This document shows, piece by piece, positions 9,113 to 18,262 of a stretch of DNA of 64,000 nt. This stretch comes from Glaciecola nitratireducens FR1064 (lineage in GTDB: Bacteria > Pseudomonadota > Gammaproteobacteria > Enterobacterales > Alteromonadaceae). The translations under genes and the position numbers were made by a program. The DNA is taken from NCBI RefSeq assembly GCF_000226565.1, contig NC_016041.1, forward strand, positions 806,001 to 870,000. Reading direction: 5' to 3'. Position 1 is the first letter of the stretch. Every line of letters begins with the position of its first letter. The notes under the pieces are model-generated. The model ran no database searches. It saw nothing but the letters and a program-made list of their open reading frames with translations, and was not told the origin of the DNA.

Positions 9113-9964
9113 ATGCAAACTACGACAACATCAGGAACGCTTTACATCGTGCCCACGCCCATTGGGAATTTATCTGATATTAGCTCTCGAGCGCTCGATA
9201 TCCTGAAAGAGGTTGATTTAATCGCCGCAGAGGACACGCGGCACACCTCACGCTTGTTATCCCATTATTCTATAGGCACGTCGACCATTTCGATGCATGA
9301 CCATAATGAAGCAGCTCGTTCAAATCAATTAACGTCGAAACTACTTGAAGGTAAAAACATCGCGTTGGTTTCTGACGCGGGAACGCCGTTAATAAGCGAT
9401 CCTGGGTTTATTTTTGTTCGAGATTGTCGAGAGAAGGGAATACCTGTCATTGCTTTACCTGGCCCATGCGCGCTAACTACCGCATTAAGCGCCTCCGGTT
9501 TGCCAACCGATAAATTTACCTTTCATGGCTTTTTACCTGTAAAGCAACAAGCCAAGGCAGAAGCGCTAAAGTTACTCACAAACTCAGGTTCTACAACCGT
9601 ATTTTATGAAGCACCCAGGCGCATTCGGGATACAATTGCGGCTTGTCACGAAAACTTGCAAGAAGATCACGAAATTGTTTTAGCAAAAGAGATAAGTAAA
9701 ACCTTTGAAACTTATAAACAAGGCCGAGCGGAAGCTATTTTAGAATGGCTAGATGCAGACCCAGTCCACCAAAAGGGTGAATTTGTGTTGATGATTTATT
9801 GCCCTAATAATTTGAACTCTGATGGTGCATCACAGGAAGCTTTGTCTTTACTCGCGTTACTAGCAAAAGAACTGCCTCTGAAAAAAGCAGCGGCCTTAAC
9901 CGCTGCGCACTATGGTCTTAAGAAAAACGCACTCTACGCAATCGGCTTAGACACTCTCAAATAG
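9113..9964 (+). CDS. rsmI: 16S rRNA (cytidine(1402)-2'-O)-methyltransferase RsmI
   Basis: A 283-residue SAM-dependent methyltransferase of the tetrapyrrole-methylase fold that 2'-O-methylates C1402 in the 16S rRNA decoding centre. Diagnostic segments are [15 protein letters not shown] at the N terminus, [43 protein letters not shown], and FYEAPRRI. Length matches E. coli RsmI. It diverges from lpoA across about 190 bases, as in other gammaproteobacteria. The last 18 bases overlap the 3' end of argR on the opposite strand. Confidence 0.97.
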   Translation: MQTTTTSGTLYIVPTPIGNLSDISSRALDILKEVDLIAAEDTRHTSRLLSHYSIGTSTISMHDHNEAARSNQLTSKLLEGKNIALVSDAGTPLISDPGFIFVRDCREKGIPVIALPGPCALTTALSASGLPTDKFTFHGFLPVKQQAKAEALKLLTNSGSTTVFYEAPRRIRDTIAACHENLQEDHEIVLAKEISKTFETYKQGRAEAILEWLDADPVHQKGEFVLMIYCPNNLNSDGASQEALSLLALLAKELPLKKAAALTAAHYGLKKNALYAIGLDTLK

Positions 9965-10411
9965 GTCTTCTACACGTTGACGAAGTTCTTCTATCTCAGT
10001 GATATCAGCGGGGGCAATAAAAATGGTGTCATCGCCAGCAATGGTGCCAAGTACACCGTCAGTGTGGCTTAATGAATCAAGCAGGCGCGCTATGAGTTGC
10101 GCCGCACCAGGGCTGGTGCGAATAATTACCATCACATTGTTGTGCACAATATCTAACACAAGCTGTTTTAACGGGCTTTTTGCGGTCGGCATACCGAGCT
10201 CAGGCGGCAAGCAATAAACCATATCGCCGCGTGCATTTCGAGTTCGTACCGCACCAAATTTACTCAACATTCGAGACACTTTCGACTGGCTAATATTGTC
10301 AAAGCCAGCCTCTTTCAACGCATTAACAATTTCACCCTGCGAACCGTAGCTTTCGGTTTTCAATAGCTCTTTAAATGATTTTACTAGGGCGTCTTGTTTG
10401 CTCGATGACAT
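9947..10411 (-). CDS. argR: Arginine repressor ArgR
   Basis: A 154-residue hexameric repressor of arginine biosynthesis. The N-terminal winged-helix domain (about 1-75) contains [20 protein letters not shown]; the C-terminal domain contains [13 protein letters not shown], where the Asp pair binds arginine, and hexamerises. It diverges from mdh across 222 bases, the same arrangement as in E. coli. It converges with rsmI, and the two coding regions overlap by 18 bases, which leaves no room for a separate terminator for either gene. Confidence 0.97.
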   Translation of the reverse strand: MSSSKQDALVKSFKELLKTESYGSQGEIVNALKEAGFDNISQSKVSRMLSKFGAVRTRNARGDMVYCLPPELGMPTAKSPLKQLVLDIVHNNVMVIIRTSPGAAQLIARLLDSLSHTDGVLGTIAGDDTIFIAPADITEIEELRQRVEDLFESV

Positions 10412-10633
10412 ATTACTGAAAGCCTCATTATTGACAATGGCGTATTCTGCATCAGCGAGACCCTTTTCGCAAACGAATGTGACTAATAAATGTTAGCAAA
10501 TTGTAAGCATTGTAGGCTTTTTGTGAAGGTGAGCGTAAAAAAGAGGGATAAGACTATCGGGTGATTGAGATCTTCACGTATATAGATTATTGTGTCGCCC
10601 GCAAATAAAAGCTTTTATTAACAGGAGAATTTT
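10412..10633. promoter_or_regulatory. Divergent argR / mdh promoter region
   Basis: A 222-base intergenic region that must hold the promoters of both genes. I could not pick out a convincing ARG box or a matched -35/-10 pair by eye. The mdh ribosome-binding site is clear (CAGGAG at 10622-10627). Confidence 0.5.
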
Positions 10634-11572
10634 ATGAAGGTAGCTGTACTAGGCGCCGCTGGTGGTATCGGTCAAGCGTTATCATTATTATTGAAAACAC
10701 AATTACCTGCTGGCTCTGAGCTAGCATTGTATGACGTTGCACCTGTTGTTCCAGGTGTTGCTGTTGATTTAAGTCATATCCCTACTGATGTTGCTGTTAC
10801 TGGCCACGGTAAAGATGAGCTAGCTGAAGCACTAACTGGTTGTGATATTGTTTTAATTCCTGCGGGCGTTCCAAGAAAGCCTGGTATGGACCGTTCTGAT
10901 TTGTTTAACATCAATGCTGGTATCGTTAAAAACCTTATCGAAGCAGTTGCAGACAATTGTCCAAAAGCTTGTATCGGCGTTATTACTAACCCGGTAAACA
11001 CAACGGTTGCTATTGCTGCTGAAGTGCTTAAAGCGAAAGGCGTTTACGACAAAAACAAACTGTTTGGGGTAACTACACTAGATGTTATCCGTTCAGAAAC
11101 TTTTGTTGCAAACCTTAAGGGTTTAAAAACGACTGAAGTTCACGTTCCTGTTATCGGCGGTCACTCAGGTACAACTATTCTTCCACTTCTTTCACAAGTT
11201 GAAGGCGTAAGCTTTACTGATGAAGAGATTGCAAGTTTAACAACGCGTATCCAAAACGCAGGTACTGAAGTTGTTGAAGCTAAGGCCGGTGGCGGTTCTG
11301 CTACATTGTCTATGGGTCAAGCCGCTGCACGTTTCTGCTTGTCACTTGTTGCTGCAATGCAGGGTGAAGCAGTTATCGAATACACTTACGTTCAAGTTGA
11401 TGGTTCTGATGACGCTGCGTTCTTTGCTCACCCAGTACGTTTGGGCGCAAATGGCGTTGAAGAAATTCTACCATACGGCGACTTAAGCGATTTTGAAGAA
11501 AACGCTAAAAATTCAATGCTTGAAGGCCTACGTGGCGACATCAAAATGGGTGTCGATTTCGTTAACGGCTAG
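10634..11572 (+). CDS. mdh: NAD-dependent malate dehydrogenase
   Basis: A 312-residue TCA-cycle enzyme that interconverts malate and oxaloacetate with NAD. The Rossmann motif [10 protein letters not shown] is at the N terminus, the substrate-binding arginine segment [11 protein letters not shown] near 81, and the catalytic His in VIGGHSGTT near 177. Length equals E. coli Mdh. The codon use is strongly biased (many GTT, GCT, GGT), as expected for a highly expressed gene. A strong terminator follows 26 bases after the stop. Confidence 0.98.
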   Translation: MKVAVLGAAGGIGQALSLLLKTQLPAGSELALYDVAPVVPGVAVDLSHIPTDVAVTGHGKDELAEALTGCDIVLIPAGVPRKPGMDRSDLFNINAGIVKNLIEAVADNCPKACIGVITNPVNTTVAIAAEVLKAKGVYDKNKLFGVTTLDVIRSETFVANLKGLKTTEVHVPVIGGHSGTTILPLLSQVEGVSFTDEEIASLTTRIQNAGTEVVEAKAGGGSATLSMGQAAARFCLSLVAAMQGEAVIEYTYVQVDGSDDAAFFAHPVRLGANGVEEILPYGDLSDFEENAKNSMLEGLRGDIKMGVDFVNG

Positions 11573-11597
11573 TGCATGTTGAGTTAGATGAAAGTAG

Positions 11598-11634
11598 CCG
11601 GCTGTTTATTAAATTAAACAGCCGGTTTTTTTTT
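11598..11634 (+). terminator. Rho-independent terminator of mdh
   Basis: An 11-bp perfect stem (CCGGCTGTTTA at 11598-11608, TAAACAGCCGG at 11615-11625) with a 6-nt loop, followed by nine T residues. Confidence 0.92.
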
Positions 11635-11839
11635 GCTGATGCATTATGGTTGGCAAAATACTAAGCCGTTTATGCGACGTGTGTATGCGATCTAGAACTC
11701 TGATTGCTAATACAAACAAAACCAATTCACCGATAATTTCATATACATATTCATTCTGTTAAGAAAACAATGCGCATAAACTAAGGCGTATGGATGACAC
11801 AATAGATTTGCATATCTTAAGCAATCAAAAAGGCTAGGC

Positions 11840-12304
11840 ATGATAAATAAACTTAAAGAATTTTTTAAAAATGAAATTGCATTCAGTACTTCCGGTGGCT
11901 CAAAGGAGAAGCAACAGCATAGTTTAGAACAAGCCTGTGCTTTGTTGTTAATGGAAGTGTCTAATGCTGATTTTGAGCAATCGGATGTTGAAAAAGAGAA
12001 GATAAAACAGGTGCTTAAATCGTTATTTAGTTTGTCAGATGAAAAACTGGCGGAGTTATTCGAGTACAGCAAACAGGCAAGTAAAGACACCACGTCGGTA
12101 CATCCATTTACATCAATGATAAATGACAGCTATGAGTACGACCAGAAAGTCAACTTACTCGGGTTAATGTGGAAAGTAGCATATGTTGATGATGAGCTTG
12201 ATAAATACGAAGAGGCTGTCATTAGGAAAGTGTCTGAATTGCTGTATATCTCTCACAGTGATTATATAAAAGTGAAACACCAAGCCGAAGATGATAGGAA
12301 GTAG
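11840..12304 (+). CDS. TerB-family (tellurite-resistance-like) protein
   Basis: A 154-residue, mostly helical cytoplasmic protein. The segment LEQACALLLMEVSNADFEQSDVEK and the second half WKVAYVDDELDKYEEAVIRKVSELL match the acidic helical repeat of the TerB family, in which clustered Asp/Glu residues are thought to bind metal ions. The precise role is unknown; many single-domain TerB proteins have no link to tellurite. It is probably transcribed with the small DUF2945 gene 66 bases downstream. The 206 bases before it, after the mdh terminator, hold no other gene I can support. Confidence 0.85.
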   Translation: MINKLKEFFKNEIAFSTSGGSKEKQQHSLEQACALLLMEVSNADFEQSDVEKEKIKQVLKSLFSLSDEKLAELFEYSKQASKDTTSVHPFTSMINDSYEYDQKVNLLGLMWKVAYVDDELDKYEEAVIRKVSELLYISHSDYIKVKHQAEDDRK

Positions 12305-12370
12305 ATCCGAGATACGAAAGTAAGCTTGTATCCGAAAATAAATTGATAAAAAAGAAAAGAGGAATTTAGC

Positions 12371-12592
12371 GTGGAAGGATTTGCCATTAATACGAAAGTG
12401 AGTTGGGATTGGGGTAGCGGCACAGCTGAAGGGAAAGTGACTTCTCGTTTTACCGAAAAAGTAACGAAAACTATTAAGGGAACTGAGGTGACACGGGAGG
12501 CTTCTAGCGAGTGCCCAGCTTATTTGATTGAACAAGATGACGGTGACGAAGTTTTAAAATCTCATAGTGAAGTGGAACGAGTAAATAACTAG
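12371..12592 (+). CDS. DUF2945-family small protein (Tudor-like fold)
   Basis: A 73-residue protein starting with GTG at 12371, behind GAGGA (12359-12363). Features are the KVSWDWGSGTAEGKVTSRF segment, the central ITKGTEVTR-like basic stretch, and PAYLIEQDDGDEVLKSHSEV at the C terminus. This pattern (a WxxGxGxxxGxV strand, then YLI-DG-VLK-S) is that of DUF2945, also labelled hypervirulence-associated protein with a Tudor-like barrel. Function is unknown. It follows the TerB-family gene and faces a DUF2383 gene. Confidence 0.82.
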   Translation: MEGFAINTKVSWDWGSGTAEGKVTSRFTEKVTKTIKGTEVTREASSECPAYLIEQDDGDEVLKSHSEVERVNN

Positions 12593-12593
12593 C

Positions 12594-12620
12594 AAAAAAA
12601 TAGGCCGCATGAGCGACCTA
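12594..12620 (-). terminator. Probable minus-strand terminator of the DUF2383 gene
   Basis: On the minus strand a hairpin (12620-12601, TAGGTCGC/GCGGCCTA with one mismatch) is followed by seven T residues (12600-12594). It lies 84 bases past the stop of the gene at 12704-13153. Confidence 0.6.
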
Positions 12621-12703
12621 TATAATCTATCTACTTACTAAGAACAGGTAATTAAAAGGTGCTTAAGACGCAAGTCTGAAAACAGCCTTATAAAAGTACG
12701 TAC

Positions 12704-13153
12704 CTATTGCTTCATCGTCTCTTGCAATGCTTTCATCTCGTCATGCAGGCTCTGCGCCTCAGCCTTGACTGCTCGAAGGGTCACCATCGCGGCAGCCGGT
12801 TGGTCAGCACCCATGGCCTCGTCGAGTACCTCAAGCACTTTGTCCTCAACTTCTTCTAACTGATCCACAAAAGTGAAATCTTGATTTGACGAAATGCTGC
12901 TCGCTAATTTCGTGTACATCTTTCTCGCCTCTACTGCCCACGATGAGCCTTTCTCGACATCACCTTGCTCAGCGATAGCCAGTGGTTGCAGTTGTGCGAT
13001 TGTCTTTTCTTTGTTTTCCACCATACGGCTAAATGCCGACTTAACCGACATGTTGTCGACTTCTTTCATCGCGTCTTCATAAAAACCAATCCCGGCATGT
13101 AATACTTGAATGACATCAGTTACTTTTTCGACTTGTTTTACTTGATTAGTCAT
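12704..13153 (-). CDS. PA2169-family four-helix-bundle protein (DUF2383)
   Basis: A 149-residue all-helical protein without a signal peptide. The pattern VIQVLHAGIGFYEDAMKEV, then SAFSRMVENKEKTIAQLQPL, and a final helix VTLRAVKAEAQSLHDEMKALQ matches the DUF2383/PA2169 family, which has a ferritin-like helical bundle. It has Glu and His residues at helix positions that could bind metal, but I cannot demonstrate a di-iron site. Function is unknown; relatives are often stress-induced. It has its own hairpin terminator. Confidence 0.82.
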   Translation of the reverse strand: MTNQVKQVEKVTDVIQVLHAGIGFYEDAMKEVDNMSVKSAFSRMVENKEKTIAQLQPLAIAEQGDVEKGSSWAVEARKMYTKLASSISSNQDFTFVDQLEEVEDKVLEVLDEAMGADQPAAAMVTLRAVKAEAQSLHDEMKALQETMKQ

Positions 13154-13300
13154 AGATACTCCTGTTATTCGTTATTGGAAAAACGCTGCTTGCTACTCTA
13201 ATTGTAGAGCAGCGTTACGTCCTCACTAAGAATAAAGCAACAGTTGTGCCTAATTTAAGGTGTTGATTTTGCTAAATTATATTTATATTTTTTAAGCATA

Positions 13301-13336
13301 AAAAAGGGACCCTTACAATTTTACATAGGGTCCCTT
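13301..13336 (-). terminator. Rho-independent terminator of ppc (minus strand)
   Basis: Perfect 10-bp inverted repeat (AAGGGACCCT at 13304-13313, AGGGTCCCTT at 13327-13336). On the minus strand it ends in a T run (13305-13301) and lies about 40 bases after the ppc stop. Confidence 0.88.
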
Positions 13337-13376
13337 ACATTCTTACAGGGTTAAGCTAGGCGCATATATAGTGAAT

Positions 13377-15986
13377 TTACCCAGTGTTACGTAAACCAAT
13401 AGCAATACCCGTAATAGTTACCATCATCGCCATCTCTAAAGTTGCGGTGTCGTTATCGTTGTAATCAGACGATCCTTCTTTACGGATCCGGTCTAACAAC
13501 TCTATTTGCAAGTAATGCAATGGCTCGAGGTAACCGCCACGGATCTCCATCGACAGTTTGCCGTGCGGGTCATCTTCCATCATGTCGGTATGATCTAGAA
13601 TGCGCAGTATCGAAGCAATGCTTTGTTTAAGCTCAGCGCGCAAGCCTTCGCCGAAGTGTTTCAGATTGTCAGGCACTAATCGTGCGTCGTAAGCTGCGCT
13701 GATATGAGGCTCAGCTTTTTTGAACACCATATCAAGCATAGACAATCTTGAATTAAAGAACGGCCAGTTATCAATCATATCCTTGACCGCTTCTTCACTA
13801 CCGTCCTCGATAACACTTTCAACCGCTTTCATAACGCCTAACCAAGACGGCAACACCATACGCGTTTGCGCCCATGCGAATATCCATGGAATAGCCCGCA
13901 AGCTCTCGATACCGCCCTGTGGATTACGTTTAGCTGGACGGCTTCCAAGCGGCAGTTTGCCAAGTTCCTGCTCAGGAGTTGCCACGCGGAAGTAGGGGAC
14001 AAACTCTGGGTCTTCTCTCACAACACCGCGGTAGTTGTCACGTGCTTGCGCTGCCATTTTCGTTATGGTTTCTCGCCACAGAGGCTTAGGGGCTGGTGGC
14101 GGGCAAAGCATTGCTTCAACAACTGCCGCTGCGTATATAGACAAACTGCGTTTAGCCAACTGCGGCATACCGAATTTGTAGCGAATAGTTTCGCCCTGTT
14201 CGGTTACTCTGAATCCGCCGGTCAGTGAGCCAGGAGGCTGTGAGTGAATAGCGGCTTTCGCCGGTAATCCACCGCGACCAATTGTGCCGCCACGACCGTG
14301 AAACAAGGTAAGATTTACTGACTTTTCTTCGGCAAGCGCGACTAAGGCTTCTTGTGACTCATATTGTGCCCAGCCTGCAGCGAGCGAGCCTGCGTCTTTT
14401 GCTGAATCAGAATAGCCGATCATGACATACTGACGACCTTTGATGTAGCCTCTATACCAGTCAATATCGAGCAAATTACGCATGACTTTTGGTGAATTAT
14501 TTAAATCATCGAGGGTTTCAAACAGCGGAGCTACGGGCATTGGCCAACTCAAGCCTGCTTCTTTCAATAGCAACTGAACAGCCATAACATCGGATGCTTC
14601 TCTTGCCATGGATATAATGTAAATACCAAAACTTTCTCGACTGTGGCGCGATATCACAGCGCAAGTATCCAAGACTTCTTGAACGTCCTCGCTTGGCTGC
14701 CAGTTTCGCGGGATCAGGGGTCTTTTAGAGCTAAGTTCACGCAGTAAGAATGCCTGTTTATCGTCTTCACTCCATTGCGCGTAGTCACCGAGCCCAAGAT
14801 AGCGAGTGAGTTCGCTGAATACGTCGGCGTGGCGATCTGAATCCTGACGAATATCCAATTGCAACAAATTCACACCAAAGCAGTGTACTCGACGAATGGT
14901 GTCTTTCAACACACCTTCAGCAATGACTGCCATGCCGCATTCATGCAATGATTCGTAGCAGGCTAATAAGGGTGTTAACAGCTCATCATTGTTTGCGACC
15001 CATTCTTCTAAAGGGAGCAGGTTGTCACGTGTTTTCTCTAATTTGTTTCTAATCGCTTTTAGCGCAGCTCTATAGGGTTCTTTCGCATCACCAACCATAT
15101 CGCGCAATTTGTCATTGCAGTCATTCATGGAGAGTTCAATATACAAATCATCCATATCTAGGGCGAATAACTTAGCAGCTCTGCGTCGAGCAAGCATGAG
15201 AACTTCTTCGGTTACCTTTGAGGTGACGAATGGATTGCCATCGCGATCGCCGCCCATCCAAGAACCTATTTGCACTGTTTTAGCGTCGAGCGGCAGGGTA
15301 ATGTCGAATTCGGCCTTTAGGTATTCTTCTAACTCACGTAAGAACTCAGGTACCGCTTCCCATAACGAGCTTTCAATCACAGAGAAGCCCCAGCGAGCTT
15401 CATCTACCGGTGTTGGGCGCACAGAACGTATCTCTTCAGTGTGCCATGCTTGGCTTATTAACGCTGCAATGCGATTTTTGATCTTCCCGCGGTCTTTGCT
15501 GCTCAAATCAGGTGCATGCATTGCTTCAAGCTGAGCGGCCAGCTGCCTGTGCTTATGAATGAGAGTGCGGCGAGTCACTTCCGTAGGGTGTGCCGTTAAT
15601 ACTAAGTCAATATTGAGACTCTTCACCGCAGCGATGACTTTTTCTTTATCTGTGGCGATGGTTTTAATTTTTTCGAGTGACGAAGCGAGCGATTCATCAC
15701 GCTGATTTGCGCTGTTATATTCTTGCTCAGCAATATTGGCTAAATTTAAGAACTGAGCGAAAGCTCGTCCTATCGTTAATAGAGACTGATTATCTAAACT
15801 TGAAAATAAGGCGGTGAGGCGATCTGTGCTTTTTGTATCATCGGCATAAGAATCGCGGCCGTCCTGTCTGATTTGCTCTATTTTTTGTAGCCATTCGCTG
15901 CCTAATTCAGCTTCAATGGTTTCACCAAGTGTTGCACCCAAATAACGTACCGTATCCTTTAATTGTGCGTCGAGCGAATCGTTCAT
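13377..15986 (-). CDS. ppc: Phosphoenolpyruvate carboxylase
   Basis: An 869-residue cytosolic enzyme that fixes bicarbonate onto PEP to give oxaloacetate, replenishing the TCA cycle. The catalytic His motif VLTAHPTEVTRRT lies near residue 132-144, the PEP/Mg site FHGRGGTIGRGG and GYSDSAKDAGSLAAGW in the middle, and the conserved C terminus RNTG at the end. Length is typical of the bacterial enzyme (about 880). It is a single-gene unit with its own terminator; mdh lies about 2 kb away on the other strand. Confidence 0.98.
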   Translation of the reverse strand: MNDSLDAQLKDTVRYLGATLGETIEAELGSEWLQKIEQIRQDGRDSYADDTKSTDRLTALFSSLDNQSLLTIGRAFAQFLNLANIAEQEYNSANQRDESLASSLEKIKTIATDKEKVIAAVKSLNIDLVLTAHPTEVTRRTLIHKHRQLAAQLEAMHAPDLSSKDRGKIKNRIAALISQAWHTEEIRSVRPTPVDEARWGFSVIESSLWEAVPEFLRELEEYLKAEFDITLPLDAKTVQIGSWMGGDRDGNPFVTSKVTEEVLMLARRRAAKLFALDMDDLYIELSMNDCNDKLRDMVGDAKEPYRAALKAIRNKLEKTRDNLLPLEEWVANNDELLTPLLACYESLHECGMAVIAEGVLKDTIRRVHCFGVNLLQLDIRQDSDRHADVFSELTRYLGLGDYAQWSEDDKQAFLLRELSSKRPLIPRNWQPSEDVQEVLDTCAVISRHSRESFGIYIISMAREASDVMAVQLLLKEAGLSWPMPVAPLFETLDDLNNSPKVMRNLLDIDWYRGYIKGRQYVMIGYSDSAKDAGSLAAGWAQYESQEALVALAEEKSVNLTLFHGRGGTIGRGGLPAKAAIHSQPPGSLTGGFRVTEQGETIRYKFGMPQLAKRSLSIYAAAVVEAMLCPPPAPKPLWRETITKMAAQARDNYRGVVREDPEFVPYFRVATPEQELGKLPLGSRPAKRNPQGGIESLRAIPWIFAWAQTRMVLPSWLGVMKAVESVIEDGSEEAVKDMIDNWPFFNSRLSMLDMVFKKAEPHISAAYDARLVPDNLKHFGEGLRAELKQSIASILRILDHTDMMEDDPHGKLSMEIRGGYLEPLHYLQIELLDRIRKEGSSDYNDNDTATLEMAMMVTITGIAIGLRNTG

Positions 15987-16181
15987 ATTTCCAGTTTTCC
16001 TTAGTTAAAAACAACCACAACAAGATACTCATCATTAGGGCTAAAGTCTAATTCTTAGGTTTATAACTGACTATTAGTTGAGATAAGCAGCGAATTTTAA
16101 AGCTTTTGAGAATGTGTTAAGCTACGCCCGAAATTTTTATACGACTAACTTAAATCATTAAATTACTATTTTGGAGACCCT

Positions 16182-16802
16182 GTGTCAGATAAGTATTCAA
16201 CAGTAGAATCACAAGCAAGTTACGGTATTGGTTACCAGATGGGTGAACAACTTGCCTCTAACCCTTTCGACGGACTAGACGTAGAAACAGTATTAACTGG
16301 TTTAACAGACGGTTTTAATCGCGCACAGCCACAAGTTGATAACAACGACCTACGTGCTGCGTTCACCGAAATTCACGAACGTATGCAAGCTGCTAAGCAA
16401 GAACAATTTGCAGGCGCAGTTGAAGAAGGTACTAAGTTCTTAGCAGAAAATGCAAAACGTGAAGAAGTTCTTACCACTGAAACTGGTTTGCAGTACGAAA
16501 TACTGACTGTGGGCGAAGGCGAAAAGCCGACTCCAGCATCCACAGTTCGTACTCACTATCACGGTACGCTTATTAATGGCGACGTTTTTGATAGCTCTTA
16601 CGAACGCGGTCAGCCAGCTGAATTTCCAGTAGCTGGTGTAATCAAAGGTTGGACTGAAGCATTACAAATGATGCCTGTTGGTTCAAAATGGCGTTTGTAT
16701 GTACCACATGACCTCGCTTACGGTGAGCAAGGTGCTGGCGGCGCAATCGGTCCATTTAGCACATTAGTGTTTGATATTGAGTTATTAGATATTGTTGGCT
16801 AG
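16182..16802 (+). CDS. fklB: FKBP-type peptidyl-prolyl cis-trans isomerase FklB
   Basis: A 206-residue protein, the same length as E. coli FklB (FKBP22). The N-terminal helical dimerisation domain (about 1-90) carries QASYGIGYQMGEQLA. The C-terminal FKBP domain (about 95-206) carries VRTHYHGTLINGDVFDSSYERGQPAEFPV and PFSTLVFDIELLDI, including the aromatic residues of the active pocket. There is no signal peptide, so it acts in the cytoplasm. The start is GTG at 16182 behind TTGGAGA (16171-16177). A terminator follows. Confidence 0.95.
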   Translation: MSDKYSTVESQASYGIGYQMGEQLASNPFDGLDVETVLTGLTDGFNRAQPQVDNNDLRAAFTEIHERMQAAKQEQFAGAVEEGTKFLAENAKREEVLTTETGLQYEILTVGEGEKPTPASTVRTHYHGTLINGDVFDSSYERGQPAEFPVAGVIKGWTEALQMMPVGSKWRLYVPHDLAYGEQGAGGAIGPFSTLVFDIELLDIVG

Positions 16803-16870
16803 TGATTGCCAAGTCTGTGGATTTGCGTTGAAGGCGTGATCTGCGGTGATGTAATTGAAATTAAATAGAA

Positions 16871-16897
16871 GGAAGCATTTTTTGCTTCCTTTTTTTT
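16871..16897 (+). terminator. Rho-independent terminator of fklB
   Basis: Perfect 7-bp stem GGAAGCA (16871-16877) / TGCTTCC (16883-16889) with a 5-nt loop and eight T residues. Confidence 0.88.
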
Positions 16898-16950
16898 GCC
16901 TACGCTTATCTTTCAGCGTTGAGCAATCTTGCCCCAATAGGAGGTTTTCG

Positions 16951-17436
16951 CTACTTTTCTCTATCGAGCACTTGGATAGCACCAACCTCAAGCATCGGTG
17001 CGGCGTCTAAATTCTCCGCATCCATCATGATCGCAATGCGCTGCATGGTAGCAACCAACTGCGTTTGCTCCCACTCCTCCAATTTTTCGAAGCGGTCAAT
17101 AAAGTGTTCTTGCAGCGGTTTTGGCGCATTTTCTAGTGCTTTTGTTCCGAGTTCAGTTAGGTGAAGACCCACTTTTCGTTTGTCTACCGTTGAACGCTCT
17201 CTTATGACGAGTTCTCGAACTTCGAGTCGGTCTAGTATATTCGTGACGGTCGCCGAACTAAGGTTAATGTTGCTCGCAATGTCTTTTACCATCACTCCAT
17301 CATGAGCTGATATTTCCTGCAAAACGAAAAGTTGTGGCGCCGTTAAGCCAGAATCTTTGTTGAGTTTCTTGGAATATAAATCGATGGCTCTAATCACTTT
17401 TCGCAAGGAAACCAGTAATTCTTCATACTTTTTCAT
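16951..17436 (-). CDS. MarR-family regulator, CosR/EctR-like
   Basis: A 161-residue winged-helix regulator. The start MKKYEELLVSLRKVIRAIDLYSKKL, then LTAPQLFVLQEI, the recognition region IASNINLSSATVTNILDRLE, and the wing RSTVDKRKVGLHLT are typical of MarR proteins. The N-terminal signature is closest in my memory to CosR/EctR, which represses ectoine and compatible-solute genes in vibrios and methylotrophs. That makes the divergent proBA operon a plausible target, since proline is also an osmolyte. The assignment as an osmoregulator is inference. Confidence 0.85.
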   Translation of the reverse strand: MKKYEELLVSLRKVIRAIDLYSKKLNKDSGLTAPQLFVLQEISAHDGVMVKDIASNINLSSATVTNILDRLEVRELVIRERSTVDKRKVGLHLTELGTKALENAPKPLQEHFIDRFEKLEEWEQTQLVATMQRIAIMMDAENLDAAPMLEVGAIQVLDREK

Positions 17437-18262
17437 CGTTCAGCGGGGCTCGTTATAGTTTATTGGTATTAATTAGAACTCTATTAAAAAAGTGAGTTTT
17501 TATCGCTTTTATAGAGAAAACAGGGTTTATATACTATAAATAGATGTAAATTCAACCAATAATGCATGAAAATAGTTCGACATGGATCTATTTTTTCACA
17601 CTTTGATGCGATTATTACATCAATTTAACACAATTAAACCCACTTAAATTTGATTTTAGTACCAAAAATAGTCAATAATATACGTCGACTTCTAATCAAT
17701 CGAGTGCAATTTAAATATTATGGTTACGAAAAAAGGTCAAAACAACACAATGACCAATTTCAAAAAACACAACACCTTCGTACAATCTGTAAATGTGCTT
17801 TCCCTTGCGCATGGCGGTTCACACTCTCCTACGTGACTGTTTAACAACTTTGTCCTACTCCATAGGATAACTATTGATACGTTGAGTTCTATCTAGTTCA
17901 TCGAACTTTTTATTATATTATTTAGTCGTTTTTTTTGTAAATTAATAACAAAGAAAAACCATGAGCTTAGATTCCGTCAGGATATATTTCGTAACAGCAT
18001 AAGAAATGACGTGTATGCAATAGTCGCTTTACGTCAGATATTTCAACATTGATTTTAGATGTTCAAAAATTTAGTTTAGAGGAAATCGCTTTTTTATCTG
18101 AAAAATCAGAGATAAGAAGCAACAACCTATTAGGTTTGCCATAAGTAACGAAATCATCTTTATAATGATTGGAATGGCGAACGAAAGTAACAAAACCGCG
18201 AGAAACAGTATCGATAAAGTGAATGCTGTTCTACTAAAGAGATTTTAATTTTGGAGACAACA
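17437..18262. promoter_or_regulatory. Long AT-rich intergenic region between the MarR regulator and proBA
   Basis: 826 bases without a supportable gene. It contains a palindrome TTTATA-TAC-TATAAA at 17526-17540, about 90 bases upstream of the regulator, and a short hairpin AGTTC-ATC-GAACT followed by TTTTT near 17894-17911. The first is a candidate operator and the second a candidate weak terminator of a leader transcript. Short potential reading frames here have no family-like features. Confidence 0.45.

Noticed and set aside
17650-17844. 64-residue frame in the proBA upstream region
   Set aside because: Composition follows the AT-rich background and there is no ribosome site.
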